Counted from the stretch's first letter, positions 7,553 through 18,247 are shown. The stretch: 64,000 nucleotides of DNA from Nitrobacter hamburgensis X14 (GCF_000013885.1 NC_007964.1:3148001-3212000), one strand, 5' to 3'. Notes: generated by a model not told the origin, from the letters alone. Made by a program: numbers and translations.

Positions 7553-8884
7553 TTGATCCTGCGTAACCTTCGCCCAATCGCCTCGCTGCTGCTCGCCGCG
7601 GCGCTGCTGCTCACCGGCAACGGCGTGCAGTTCACGCTCTTGCCGCTGCGCGGACAGGCCGACGGCTTCTCGACCGTCGCGCTCGGCCTGATGGGCTCGG
7701 CCTACTATGTCGGCTTCGTTGCCGGCTGTCTGTTCGCGCCGCATGTGGTGCTGCGCGTCGGCCACATCCGTACCTTCACCGCGATGGTCGCAGTCGCCGC
7801 CGCAACCACGCTTGCCTATGCGCTGGCGCCGCAGCCGGTGGCATGGAGCCTGTTCCGTCTCCTCACCGGCTTCGCGCTCGCCGGCTTCTATCTCGTGCTC
7901 GAGAGTTGGCTCAACGACGGCGCCACCAACGCCACGCGCGGTTTCGTGATGTCGACCTATGTGATCGTGAACTATCTCGCGGTGGCCGGCGGGCAATCGC
8001 TCATCAATCTTTATCCGATCGAGAGCGACGGCGCGTTCATGCTGGCGGCGATCCTCGCCGCGCTCGCCATCGTGCCGGTAGCGCTGACCCGCTCGGCGCA
8101 GCCCGCGCCGGTGACGCTGTTCCGCCTGCAGCCGCGCCAGCTCTACGACGCCGCGCCGGTGGCGCTGATCGGCGCCTTCGCCATCGGCATCGCCAACGGT
8201 GCCTTCTGGGCACTGGCCCCGATATCAGCCGCCGGCGCCGGGCTCGATCACGGCGAGGTCGCGCTGTTCATGAGCATCGCGGTACTGGCCGGCGCGCTGG
8301 CACAGTGGCCGGCGGGGCGGCTGTCGGACCGCATCGACCGCCGCAAGGTGCTGCTGGCGCTGCTGGTAGGCGCGGCCGCGACCGGCTTCGCGTTATGGCA
8401 GCTCGCCGCCACCGGGCCGCTGATGCTGACCTTCGGCTTCCTGTTCGGCGCGCTGGCGCTGCCCGGCTATTCGCTCGCCGCCGCCCATGCCTACGACAAG
8501 ACGCCGGCCCACGACATGGTGGCGACCGCCGCCACCGTTCTGCTCGCGAGCGGCCTCGGCTCGGTGATCGGACCGCTGGCCGCCACCGCCTTCATCACGC
8601 TCGAAGGACCGCGCCGGCTGTTCCTGTTCACCGCGCTGGTGGAGGCCGCGCTCGCGTTCTACGTGCTGTATCGCATGTGCGTGCAGGCGCCATCCGAACA
8701 CGCCGACAAGACCGACTTCGATCTCGTCACCACCGCGCCGGTTGGCGGCGTGGTGACCTCGGACGAACTCGACCCCGCCGATCCGTCCGTCGGTGTGCCG
8801 GAAGGCTTTGTGCAGGAGAGCGACGCGGAGAACGAGGAGAAAGCAGAGCGTGAGCCGGAGCGCGTCGAGCCGGCTCCGCGGTGA
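7553..8884 (+). CDS. Major facilitator superfamily (MFS) transporter, YcaD-like
   Basis: Twelve-segment inner-membrane permease, substrate unknown. The segments are regular (PIASLLLAAALLLTGNGVQF at the N-terminus to LFTALVEAALAFYVLYRM). The MFS loop motif GRLSDRIDRRKVLL lies between the seventh and ninth segments. After the last segment is a roughly 70-residue acidic cytoplasmic tail (DELDPADPSVGVPEG, EEKAEREPERVEP). No ATG fits the start of the first segment; TTG at 7553 (reading MILRNLRPIASLLL) is the best choice, since further upstream the frame runs through repeat-like DNA. An intrinsic terminator follows. Confidence 0.82.
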   Translation: MILRNLRPIASLLLAAALLLTGNGVQFTLLPLRGQADGFSTVALGLMGSAYYVGFVAGCLFAPHVVLRVGHIRTFTAMVAVAAATTLAYALAPQPVAWSLFRLLTGFALAGFYLVLESWLNDGATNATRGFVMSTYVIVNYLAVAGGQSLINLYPIESDGAFMLAAILAALAIVPVALTRSAQPAPVTLFRLQPRQLYDAAPVALIGAFAIGIANGAFWALAPISAAGAGLDHGEVALFMSIAVLAGALAQWPAGRLSDRIDRRKVLLALLVGAAATGFALWQLAATGPLMLTFGFLFGALALPGYSLAAAHAYDKTPAHDMVATAATVLLASGLGSVIGPLAATAFITLEGPRRLFLFTALVEAALAFYVLYRMCVQAPSEHADKTDFDLVTTAPVGGVVTSDELDPADPSVGVPEGFVQESDAENEEKAEREPERVEPAPR

Positions 8885-8900
8885 GCATGAATGTTCAAAA

Positions 8901-8922
8901 ACGGCCCAGGCCGTCGTTTTTT
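8901..8922 (+). terminator. Intrinsic terminator after the MFS gene
   Basis: ACGGCC-CA-GGCCGT followed by CGTTTTTT, 17 bp after the transporter stop codon. Confidence 0.75.
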
Positions 8923-9004
8923 GATTCGCGCCTCCCGGACCACACGCTGGGACCGCAGCGTGCGAACACCTCGACGCCCAGCGAAAATCCGCTATGCTCC
9001 CCCC

Positions 9005-9619
9005 ATGACCGAGCCAGCGCCCGACACGGCCTCGACGGCCTATGATCTGCATTACCTGGTGAACGGCGAACGCTTGTTCTGGCGCAGTGCGAGCCGCGGC
9101 CTAACGCTGATCGACGGCGGGCGCGACTCTGCTATCGCCTGGCGCACCGACGATGGCGAAGCAGGCCGGCAACTCTGGACCGACATCGTCTCCGTGAATA
9201 TGCCCGGCACCGATGGCAAGGATGCCGTCAGCAAATGCCGCATCGATTTTCGCGGCGGCCGCTTTCTCGTGGTCACCGACGCGGGCACCACCGGCAAGGT
9301 CGACCATGCCCGGACACCGGTCTATCGCGATTTCGTCCGCGCGCTGCACCTGCGCCTCGCGGACGCACCGGAAGGCAGCATCCGCTTCACCGTCGGTGTC
9401 TCGCAGACGTACCGCAATGTGATGGTGGCACTCGGCGTGATAACGGCGCTGCTGTTCGTGGCGACGCCGGCGGTGCTGGTGGTTGACCTGCACGAATGGC
9501 GCGCGCTCGGCCCGCTGACGGCCGGCGCCACGTTCATCTGGCCGTTCTGGAAGAAGATCGGCAGCAACCGGCCTCACGTCTACGACCCGCGCCATCCGCC
9601 GGACGAACCGATGGACTGA
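9005..9619 (+). CDS. Hypothetical protein with C-terminal membrane segments
   Basis: 204 residues from ATG 9005. The N-terminal about 140 residues are soluble and look PH-like (DLHYLVNGERLFWRSASRGL, RIDFRGGRFLVVTDAGTTGK), followed by two membrane segments (NVMVALGVITALLFVATPAVLV and TAGATFIWPFWKK) and a Pro-rich end. Function unknown. The frame is open back to 8891 but that part overlaps the terminator of the upstream gene. A fragment resembling its first membrane segment lies at 7217-7366. Confidence 0.7.
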   Translation: MTEPAPDTASTAYDLHYLVNGERLFWRSASRGLTLIDGGRDSAIAWRTDDGEAGRQLWTDIVSVNMPGTDGKDAVSKCRIDFRGGRFLVVTDAGTTGKVDHARTPVYRDFVRALHLRLADAPEGSIRFTVGVSQTYRNVMVALGVITALLFVATPAVLVVDLHEWRALGPLTAGATFIWPFWKKIGSNRPHVYDPRHPPDEPMD

Positions 9620-9762
9620 CGCGGCGCCCTCAAGCCGTGCGGCGCCGGTGGCGGCTTCGAACGGCTATGCCGAGCAATATGACGAATACCGCACCGTTCT
9701 TCGCGATCCCGGGTCTGCGGTGCAACACTGCGTGCTGCACCGCGCCCGGTATGACAACATGA

Positions 9763-9807
9763 GTTGCCGAGGAAGCTGCGCAGCTTGCGCGAACGCGAGG
9801 GGTGCTT
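9763..9807 (-). pseudogene. Detached second copy of the rpoD 3' end
   Basis: On the minus strand these 15 codons encode KHPSRSRKLRSFLGN, matching the last 15 residues of RpoD (KHPSRSRKLRSFLDN) at 14 positions. The DNA differs at nine codons, eight of them synonymous, including Ser codons of different boxes (TCG versus AGC, twice). It lies 44 bp beyond the rpoD stop codon. It looks like the old tail left behind after a recombination that gave rpoD a new 3' end, or one side of an integration duplication. Confidence 0.75.
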
Positions 9808-9851
9808 CATCCTCGGATCGATGCTCCGCATCGTCCGGGGACATGGCTTGC
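9808..9851 (-). repeat. 44-bp hairpin module between rpoD and its duplicated tail
   Basis: Reads CATGTCCCCGG-n-CCGAGGATG on the minus strand, with an inner GATGCG-gag-CATC stem. The outer arms match the central hairpin of the type I repeats (CATGTCCTCGG..CCGAGGATG). It exactly fills the space between the rpoD stop and the duplicated tail. Confidence 0.5.
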
Positions 9852-12005
<2,154 letters not shown>

Positions 12006-12324
12006 TCACAGCTCCTGAAACGCACTCATGCGGGAAGCGCGCCCGCTTCCCCCGTGAAACCCGCGCCGCGTCCGGCGCTTTGATTTGCGTCGCTCACGAC
12101 GCACAAAGGGCGGCGCAATCTCGCCACCCCGTCAACCCTTTCCGCCGAATGATCGTATCCGCGCTGGACTACGTGTCGGATGACCTAGCCTGTCAGGTCT
12201 TGACTTTCTATTAACCCTGTTTTTGCCGCCAAAGCTTGGATTTGGCGAGTCTTTTCACGATTCCGGGCGCCGCCGTCCCGTATCAATTTTGCTTCACTCC
12301 GCGCCGCGACCAGAGATTTCCCGC

Positions 12325-12356
12325 CCGGTTCCACCATGGTCCGGTTCCATCATGGT
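12325..12356. repeat. 16-bp tandem repeat upstream of rpoD
   Basis: Two adjacent units, CCGGTTCCACCATGGT and CCGGTTCCATCATGGT, with one mismatch. They lie about 320 bp upstream of the rpoD start. Possible operator pair or simple duplication. Confidence 0.5.
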
Positions 12357-12739
12357 GCGGACGACCTTCGGCAGGCGGGCCTTGATCGCGCAGCCAAGCT
12401 GGGTTTGCATCGCTTCGTCCGCGCCCCGACCGATGGTTCGACGTCGTTCCGTTCCCTAGGTAATTCCCTAAATAAGAAGTGCCGCTGACGTTACAAGCCG
12501 ATCGGCCGGTATCAGGCGGCTGAAGCGTCGCCCAAGCTTTGTTCCCGGGACGTCCGGACGGTTCGGCCGCAATTTTCGAGCCAGTCGCCCGGCCCCCCAT
12601 TCTCCGTCGGACCCGAGGCCAGCGCCGTCGGAATTCCGCCGCCGTTCGACCGCACCGCAACGGGCGAGTTCCTGCCCCAGGGCACGCCTCCCCTCAGGCG
12701 AAAGCCGCACCGGTGGAAAGGAAGCCTGATTCACCCCCG

Positions 12740-12754
12740 CCCCCCCCCCCCCCC
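12740..12754. repeat. Homopolymer of 15 C residues next to the dnaG stop codon
   Basis: The run ends 2 bp from the dnaG stop codon (12757-12759, minus strand). Such tracts are prone to slippage, and also to sequencing error, so the exact length is uncertain. Confidence 0.8.
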
Positions 12755-12756
12755 GC

Positions 12757-14658
12757 TCACGCAGCAAGGTGCATCGTCCCGCTTTGGGGCGCCCATATGC
12801 GGATGATGTCTTCCGCCCACTCCGATAACGCCACTCCCTCGGCACTGATGCCTTCCTGTTCGGCGTGACCTTCCCGAACCAGACTCAACAGTCGCGCGAC
12901 GGCCGATTCGTCTCCCTGCCCCGCGTCGAGCCTGGCCCGCTGGATGTCATCGTCCAGCTCGTGCCGATGGAGGATTTTGATGAAGTGATCCAGGCATCCG
13001 GACACAAAATCGGACGGCGGATCGCGACTTAAAATTGGAAAGCGCTCAAACAGCCGATGCCCGAGCCGTTTTCCGTCGCCCGCTTCTCCGTGAACGGTTT
13101 GCAGCGTGTCATAAAATGCGGGTTTAAGTTTCGTCCAAATATCCGAGACGGACAGCTTTGCGTCAGTAACCAGCAACTGAAAGAGACTTGTCAAAAAAAC
13201 ATCGAGTTTCTCGGGGAATTGCAAGCGCAAGACGGAGTCCCGCTTGTCTTCGAGCAGTTCAGGATATTCGACGAGCATCCCGAGAACGACCTTTTGCAGC
13301 CCCGAGCGCTGCCCTTCTCCGTCAAGCTTGAGTTGCGGATTAAATTTCGAGCCCGCTTCTTTGTTCTTGCGGGTGGGCCCTCGATTGACTTGCCAAAATA
13401 GGTTGGCGAGCTGCATCCGGGAGGTTCTAAAGAAAGCCGTGTTGACGGCCGGGTCCTGAATGGTCCGGACCAGCGCGTAGAGCTTCTGTTCCAATGCAGC
13501 TTGCCTATCGGGAGTCCGGACGTCCTGGCCGTCCGTCTCGCGCTGCCAAAGCACGTCCCACAACGGCAAGGAGCCCGACAAAACGCTTCTGAATGCCTCG
13601 ACGCCTTTTTCCCGAATCAGGTCGTCGGGGTCTTTCTGTTCGTCCATGAACACGAAGCGGAACGTCTTTCCGACGCGAAGCAAGGGCAGGATGCGGTCGA
13701 TGGATCGATAAGCGGCCGCGATGCCTGCGCGATCCGAATCGAAGCAAACCACCGGCTCGGGAGACAATCGCCATAGCGTGGCTATCTGCTCTTCCGTAAA
13801 CGCGGTCCCCATGGTGGCGACCACGGCCTTGATCCCGGCCTGATAGACCGCGATGGCATCCATGTAACCTTCGACCGCGACCACCGAATTGGCCTCGTGC
13901 GCCGGCTGGCGCGCGCGGTGGAAGTTGAAGACGATCGAGCCTTTATGAAAGATCGAGGTTTCGGGGGAATTCAGATACTTGGGCTGAACGTCCTGTCTGA
14001 GAGCACGGCCGCCGAATCCGACGACACGGCCGCGCTGGTCATGAATCGGAATCATGACCCGGTCGCGAAAGCGATCGTAGGGAACGGGAATATCATCTCC
14101 GGCGATCAACAGGCCGGCTTCGATCATGTCTTCGACCGGGACGCCTTTCGATCCCAGATATTCCTTCAATGCGAAGCGATCTGCGGTGGCGTAACCGATC
14201 CGGAACTCGACGATGCTGGACGGGGCAATCGCACGATCCGACAGATAACCGCGCGCTTGCGCGCCACCACGCGACGCGAGATTCTGCTCAAAATATGTGG
14301 TCGCAAGCTCCATGACCTCGAACAGGGATTTTTGACGCTGCTCCCGCTGCTCGTCTTCCCTCGAGTTGCGCGGAAGCGGAAGTCCCGCCATCGCCGCAAG
14401 CCGCTCGACCGCTTCGGGAAAGGAAACACCCTCGGTCTCCATCACGAAGTCGAAGATGTTCCCGTGCTTGCCGGTCGAGAAGTCGTGGTAGAATTGCTTC
14501 TGGTCGTTCACCGTGAACGACGGCGTCTTTTCCTGCTGGAACGGCGACAGCCCCTTGAATTCCCGTCCCGCGCGTTTCAGCTTCACGCGCCGGCTCACGA
14601 CTTCCGAAACCGGAAGGCGGGCCTTGACCTCATCAATAAAGCTGGGCGGAAAACGCAT
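12757..14658 (-). CDS. dnaG: DNA primase DnaG
   Basis: Synthesises RNA primers at the replication fork. 633 residues from ATG 14658 (MRFPPSFIDEVKARLP); a GTG at 14670 is an alternative start. Order: N-terminal zinc-ribbon fold (about 35-75), TOPRIM core with VVAVEGYMDAIAVYQAGI and the acidic VCFDSDRAGIAAAYR, then the DnaB-binding C-terminal domain. The zinc-ribbon region keeps the family context (LSPFQQEKTPSFTV and YHDFSTGKHGNIFDF), but all four metal-ligand positions (Cys, His, Cys, Cys in E. coli) are Ser, Gln, Asp and Thr. Related alphaproteobacteria may share this. A 15-base C homopolymer directly follows the stop. Confidence 0.95.
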   Translation of the reverse strand: MRFPPSFIDEVKARLPVSEVVSRRVKLKRAGREFKGLSPFQQEKTPSFTVNDQKQFYHDFSTGKHGNIFDFVMETEGVSFPEAVERLAAMAGLPLPRNSREDEQREQRQKSLFEVMELATTYFEQNLASRGGAQARGYLSDRAIAPSSIVEFRIGYATADRFALKEYLGSKGVPVEDMIEAGLLIAGDDIPVPYDRFRDRVMIPIHDQRGRVVGFGGRALRQDVQPKYLNSPETSIFHKGSIVFNFHRARQPAHEANSVVAVEGYMDAIAVYQAGIKAVVATMGTAFTEEQIATLWRLSPEPVVCFDSDRAGIAAAYRSIDRILPLLRVGKTFRFVFMDEQKDPDDLIREKGVEAFRSVLSGSLPLWDVLWQRETDGQDVRTPDRQAALEQKLYALVRTIQDPAVNTAFFRTSRMQLANLFWQVNRGPTRKNKEAGSKFNPQLKLDGEGQRSGLQKVVLGMLVEYPELLEDKRDSVLRLQFPEKLDVFLTSLFQLLVTDAKLSVSDIWTKLKPAFYDTLQTVHGEAGDGKRLGHRLFERFPILSRDPPSDFVSGCLDHFIKILHRHELDDDIQRARLDAGQGDESAVARLLSLVREGHAEQEGISAEGVALSEWAEDIIRIWAPQSGTMHLAA

Positions 14659-14898
14659 ACGCCGTCTCACTCAATGTTGGCGGCGGGTACAGCTGCGTCT
14701 ACTGTAAGCAGGACGAATCAGCCATGTACTTCCAACACTGTACCATATTTGTTCTTAAAGTATCCTCTTTTTCCACAGCCATCCACAAAAGCGTGTTCGC
14801 CATTAAATTATTTCGCGGCGGGCGGGCGTAGCCGATCGAAGCGCGGCATCGCATCGATCGGACTCAACGTTACAAGACGGGTATCACGGTATTAAAGT

Positions 14899-14936
14899 CG
14901 GGCATGATGATTCCATCAAACCTCATCCTGCTATAA
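14899..14936 (+). repeat. Short dispersed repeat (type III), copy 1
   Basis: CGGGCATGATGATTC then ATCAAACCTCATCCTGCT and ATAA. It matches 35395-35432 at about 33 of 38 positions. It lies in the gap between dnaG and the divergent amidohydrolase gene. Confidence 0.6.
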
Positions 14937-14946
14937 CCGGAACCTC

Positions 14947-15795
14947 ATGCAGCAGACGCCGCCGGACGAAAACCGCAGACCTGAGATGGAATCGGAAGGC
15001 GGACACGCCCCCTATCTGCGCGTTGGCGGCAATCCGGTTTCTCCCGTCCTCGAACACAACGTTTCCGGCGCTTCGCCCTTCCTGCTGACCTGCGACCACT
15101 ATGGCCGCATGATTCCCGACGCGCTTGACGATCTCGGCTTGCCGGAAAGCGAACGGCAACGGCATATCGCATGGGACATCGGGATTGCCGCTGTCGCCGA
15201 GCGGGTTTCGGCGGCGCTCGACGCTCATCTGATCGCGCAGCGCTATTCGCGGCTGGTGATCGACTGCAACCGGCCGCCGGGTGTCGCAAGCTCGATTCCG
15301 GCACTCAGCGAAGCCACGGTCATTCCGGGCAACGAGGGCATTTCGCAGGCCGAGGCCGCCGCGCGACGACGCGCGATCTTCGAGCCCTACCATCGCCGAA
15401 TCAAAGAGGCGATCGACGGCCGGCTGACGCGGCGCCGAGCCACCGTACTGGTTTCGTTGCACAGTTTCACACCGGTTTATGCCGGGGTCGCGCGGCCCTG
15501 GCATGTCGGCACGCTCTACCACCGCAGCACGGTTCTGCCGCACCTGCTGCTGTCGCTGCTGCGTGCCGAGGGCGATCTCGTGGTCGGCGACAACAAACCC
15601 TACGCGGTGAGCGACTTAACCGACTACACCATTCCGGTGCATGGCGAGGCGCGCGGGCTGATGAACACCGGCATCGAGATCAGGCAGGATTTGATCGGAG
15701 AAAAAGCCGGGCAAGCCCGGTGGGCGGAGCGGCAGACGCGGATTCTGCGCGAGATCGAGGCGACGCTGATCACGCAGCAATCGTCGTACGCGTAA
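14947..15795 (+). CDS. N-formylglutamate amidohydrolase family protein
   Basis: 282-residue member of the FGase family, which hydrolyses N-formylglutamate or related amides, classically in histidine degradation; here it stands outside any hut cluster. Family blocks: LTCDHYGRMIPDALDDLGLP, HIAWDIGIAAVAERVSAALD, RLVIDCNRPPGVASSIP, then VSLHSFTPVYAGVARPWHVG with metal-binding residues, and GDNKPYAVSDLTDYTIPVHG. It starts at ATG 14947. Divergent from dnaG, it ends at a strong shared terminator. Rhizobial relatives are commonly annotated the same way without a known physiological substrate. Confidence 0.87.
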   Translation: MQQTPPDENRRPEMESEGGHAPYLRVGGNPVSPVLEHNVSGASPFLLTCDHYGRMIPDALDDLGLPESERQRHIAWDIGIAAVAERVSAALDAHLIAQRYSRLVIDCNRPPGVASSIPALSEATVIPGNEGISQAEAAARRRAIFEPYHRRIKEAIDGRLTRRRATVLVSLHSFTPVYAGVARPWHVGTLYHRSTVLPHLLLSLLRAEGDLVVGDNKPYAVSDLTDYTIPVHGEARGLMNTGIEIRQDLIGEKAGQARWAERQTRILREIEATLITQQSSYA

Positions 15796-15820
15796 AATTC
15801 TCAGGACCGCATCCGATACG

Positions 15821-15850
15821 GCAAAGGCCCCGGAGGTCCGGGGCCTTTGC
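15821..15850. terminator. Bidirectional intrinsic terminator
   Basis: Perfect 13-bp stem GCAAAGGCCCCGG-aggt-CCGGGGCCTTTGC between the convergent amidohydrolase gene and the DUF3309 gene. Confidence 0.8.
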
Positions 15851-15881
15851 ACCGCTTCAAACCGTCTGTCGCGGAGGGTCG

Positions 15882-16046
15882 CTAGATGCGCCCCATCAGG
15901 AGCAGGATGAGCAGGATGACGATCACCAGCCCGAGACCACCGCCGCCGTAGTAGCCCGTTCCATAGAACGGACCGCCGCCGACGCCGCTGAAGCCGCCCA
16001 GCAACGCAATAATAAGAATAATCAGAATGATTGTGCCGATGCTCAT
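15882..16046 (-). CDS. Small DUF3309-family membrane protein, 54 residues
   Basis: Two hydrophobic segments (IGTIILIILIIALLG and GLGLVIVILLILLLMG) separated by a Gly/Tyr-rich loop, ending in GRI. This is the usual DUF3309 pattern. ATG at 16046 has GAGGAA upstream. It lies just downstream of the 28-residue gene at 16065-16151 in the same direction (18 bp apart), so the two probably form an operon. Function unknown; proteins of this kind are often seen among general-stress genes. Confidence 0.75.
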   Translation of the reverse strand: MSIGTIILIILIIALLGGFSGVGGGPFYGTGYYGGGGLGLVIVILLILLLMGRI

Positions 16047-16064
16047 GGCGTTCCTCGCTTAAGC

Positions 16065-16151
16065 TCAGTGATGCATGAAGATGGCGACGAGGATGATCAA
16101 CGGGATCGGAATCCCGATCAGCCAGAGAAGAAGTCCGCGTCCGAAGCCCAT
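16065..16151 (-). CDS. 28-residue membrane peptide
   Basis: Reads MGFGRGLLLWLIGIPIP then LIILVAIFMHH: one membrane segment with a short basic N-terminus and His-His end. It is preceded by a strong ribosome site (AGGAGG in AAGCAGGAGGCGCA), which makes it a likely real gene despite its size. It is the first gene of a two-gene unit with the DUF3309 protein. Function unknown. Confidence 0.6.
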   Translation of the reverse strand: MGFGRGLLLWLIGIPIPLIILVAIFMHH

Positions 16152-16376
16152 GTGCGCCTCCTGCTTGGTGAAGCGACAACGCGACGCGCGGAACGTCGTT
16201 CCGGCGCGGGAATTGAACTATTTCTGCGAGGGGACCGAGACCAATTCAGCCGCGCGCACGCAACTCGCGCCGCAACACATTTCCGGTCGCGGCCATCGGC
16301 AGACTGTCAAAGGGATCAGCAACGCGCCACGTCGCCTGCGCGACGCGTTGCCGCGCGTCCGGAGCACGAGAAGGGA

Positions 16377-16832
16377 TCATCCCGTCAGCGCGGCCTTCAC
16401 CACGCCGCTGGCCTTGCCGAAATCCATCTGCCCGGCGTATTTCGCCTTCAGCGCGCCGATCACCTTGCCCATGTCCTTGATGCCGGCCGCTCCGGTCTCG
16501 GCAATGATGGCAGCGACGGCGGCCTTGACCTCATTGTCGGACATCTGCTTCGGCAGATAGGCGGAGATCACGAGAATTTCCGCACGCTCCTGCGCGGCCA
16601 GTTCCTCGCGGCCGCCCTTTTCGTAGAGTTCGACCGACTCTTGGCGCTGCTTGATCATCTTCTGCAGAATGCCAAGCAGATCGCCGTCCGACAGTGGCGG
16701 CTTGCCCTGCCCGCGCGCCTCGATGTCGGCATTCTTGATGGTGGAGTTGATCATGCGCAGCGTGGAGAGCTTGCGCTCGTCCCTGGCCTTCATCGCCTCC
16801 TTGACGGCGTTGTTGATGTCGTCGCGCAGCAT
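16377..16832 (-). CDS. yqeY: GatB/YqeY domain protein
   Basis: 151-residue protein of the YqeY family, related to the tail domain of GatB, the tRNA-dependent amidotransferase subunit. It likely binds tRNA or a glutamine amidotransferase. Family features: N-terminal helical part (LRDDINNAVKEAMKARDERK, LSTLRMINSTIKNADIEARG) and C-terminal helical domain (AYLPKQMSDNEVKAAVAAII, then TGAAGIKDMGKVIGALKAKY). ATG 16832 has GGGGAGG upstream. It is divergent from carA; yqeY next to carA and near dnaG-rpoD is a common rhizobial arrangement. Confidence 0.92.
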   Translation of the reverse strand: MLRDDINNAVKEAMKARDERKLSTLRMINSTIKNADIEARGQGKPPLSDGDLLGILQKMIKQRQESVELYEKGGREELAAQERAEILVISAYLPKQMSDNEVKAAVAAIIAETGAAGIKDMGKVIGALKAKYAGQMDFGKASGVVKAALTG

Positions 16833-16958
16833 CGGAAGCCTCCCCTTGCGGCGTGGAACACCGCCGAATTCTTCATCTCAAACCCGGTGTAAGCCGCGTT
16901 GGGACGCGAGACAACCGGAGTTTGACGCGGTGCGGTAGCGGGGCTATGTAATGCGCTC

Positions 16959-18149
16959 ATGACCACATCGGAAAACGCTTCAGCCTGGCCGGATCTCAAG
17001 CCGACCGCGCTCCTCGTGCTCGCCGACGGCACCGTGCTCGAAGGCTTCGGCCTCGGCGCGGAGGGCCAGGCGGTCGGGGAAGTCTGCTTCAACACCGCGA
17101 TGACCGGCTACGAGGAAATCCTCACCGATCCCTCCTATGCCGGGCAGCTCATTACCTTCACCTTCCCGCATATCGGCAACGTCGGCACCAACGACGAGGA
17201 CATCGAAACGGTGAACATGGCGGCGACGCCGGGCGCGCGCGGCGTCATCCTGCGCAGCGCCATCACCTCACCCTCGAACTACCGTGCCGCCAAACACCTC
17301 GACGCCTGGCTCAGGGCGCGCGGCATCATCGGCATCTCCGGCATCGACACCCGCGCGCTGACCGCGCTGATCCGCACCAAGGGTATGCCCAACGCGGTGG
17401 TCGCGCACGCCAAGGACGGCAAGTTCGATCTGCACGGATTGAAAGAGGAGGCGCGCGAGTGGCCGGGCCTCGAAGGCATGGACCTGGTGCCGATGGTGAC
17501 ATCGAGCCAGCGCTACACTTGGGACGAGACGCCATGGGTGTGGGGCGAGGGATTTGGCCGGCAGGACAAGCCGGAATTCACCGTCGTCGCTGTCGACTAC
17601 GGCATCAAGCGCAACATCCTGCGCCTGCTCGCCGGCGAAGGCTGCAAGATCACGGTGGTGCCGGCGACCACTTCGGCTGAAGACATTCTGGCGATGAAGC
17701 CCGACGGCGTGTTCCTGTCGAACGGCCCCGGCGATCCGGCCGAGACCGGCAAGTACGCCGTGCCGATGATCCGCAAAGTGATCGAGTCGGGCACGCCGAC
17801 CTTCGGCATTTGTCTGGGCCACCAGATGCTCGGTCTCGCGGTCGGCGCGAAGACGAAAAAGATGCATCAGGGCCATCACGGCGCCAATCATCCGGTCCGG
17901 GACGAGACCACCGGTAAGGTGGAGATCACCTCCATGAATCATGGTTTTGCCGTAGACGAGGCAACGCTGCCGAAGGGCGCGAAGCAGACCCACATCTCGC
18001 TGTTCGACGGCTCCAACTGCGGCATCGAACTCGAGGGCAAGCCGGTGTTCTCCGTGCAGTATCACCCGGAGGCTTCGCCGGGGCCGCGCGACTCGCACTA
18101 CCTGTTCAAGCGCTTCGCGGAACTGATGCGCGAGAACAAGCGGGCGTAG
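16959..18149 (+). CDS. carA: Carbamoyl-phosphate synthase small subunit (glutaminase)
   Basis: Hydrolyses glutamine and passes ammonia to CarB for carbamoyl phosphate, the precursor of arginine and pyrimidines. 396 residues: an N-terminal CPSase small-chain domain (about 15-150: ALLVLADGTVLEGFGLGAEG, MTGYEEILTDPSYAGQLITF) and a class I glutamine amidotransferase domain with catalytic Cys285 in GICLGHQMLG and His369/Glu371 in the HPE motif. It is separated from carB by 3.2 kb carrying dps, a methyltransferase and tRNA-like genes, so the two subunits are not co-transcribed. Confidence 0.97.
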   Translation: MTTSENASAWPDLKPTALLVLADGTVLEGFGLGAEGQAVGEVCFNTAMTGYEEILTDPSYAGQLITFTFPHIGNVGTNDEDIETVNMAATPGARGVILRSAITSPSNYRAAKHLDAWLRARGIIGISGIDTRALTALIRTKGMPNAVVAHAKDGKFDLHGLKEEAREWPGLEGMDLVPMVTSSQRYTWDETPWVWGEGFGRQDKPEFTVVAVDYGIKRNILRLLAGEGCKITVVPATTSAEDILAMKPDGVFLSNGPGDPAETGKYAVPMIRKVIESGTPTFGICLGHQMLGLAVGAKTKKMHQGHHGANHPVRDETTGKVEITSMNHGFAVDEATLPKGAKQTHISLFDGSNCGIELEGKPVFSVQYHPEASPGPRDSHYLFKRFAELMRENKRA

Positions 18150-18247
18150 GTCGCGTGATCGTCCGCCGACGGGTCCGGCTTCGCCGGCCCGATGACAGGC
18201 TCCGGCGGACGATCCAGTCAATTGAAGCGGGTTCGATGAGCGGCATC

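Larger units (their letters stand above)
12006..12756. other. Long non-coding region between dnaG and rpoD
   Basis: 751 bp without a credible gene on either strand; open frames here are Arg/Pro-rich and lack ribosome sites. It holds a 15-C homopolymer (12740-12754), a 16-bp tandem repeat (12325-12356), and two TTCCCTA repeats (12452-12458, 12464-12470). It should contain the rpoD promoter(s) and any dnaG terminator. Confidence 0.5.

Noticed and set aside
15171..16892. 573-codon plus-strand frame over the amidohydrolase end and yqeY
   Set aside because: It reads through the terminator at 15821-15850, two small genes and yqeY on the other strand, with no recognisable domain.
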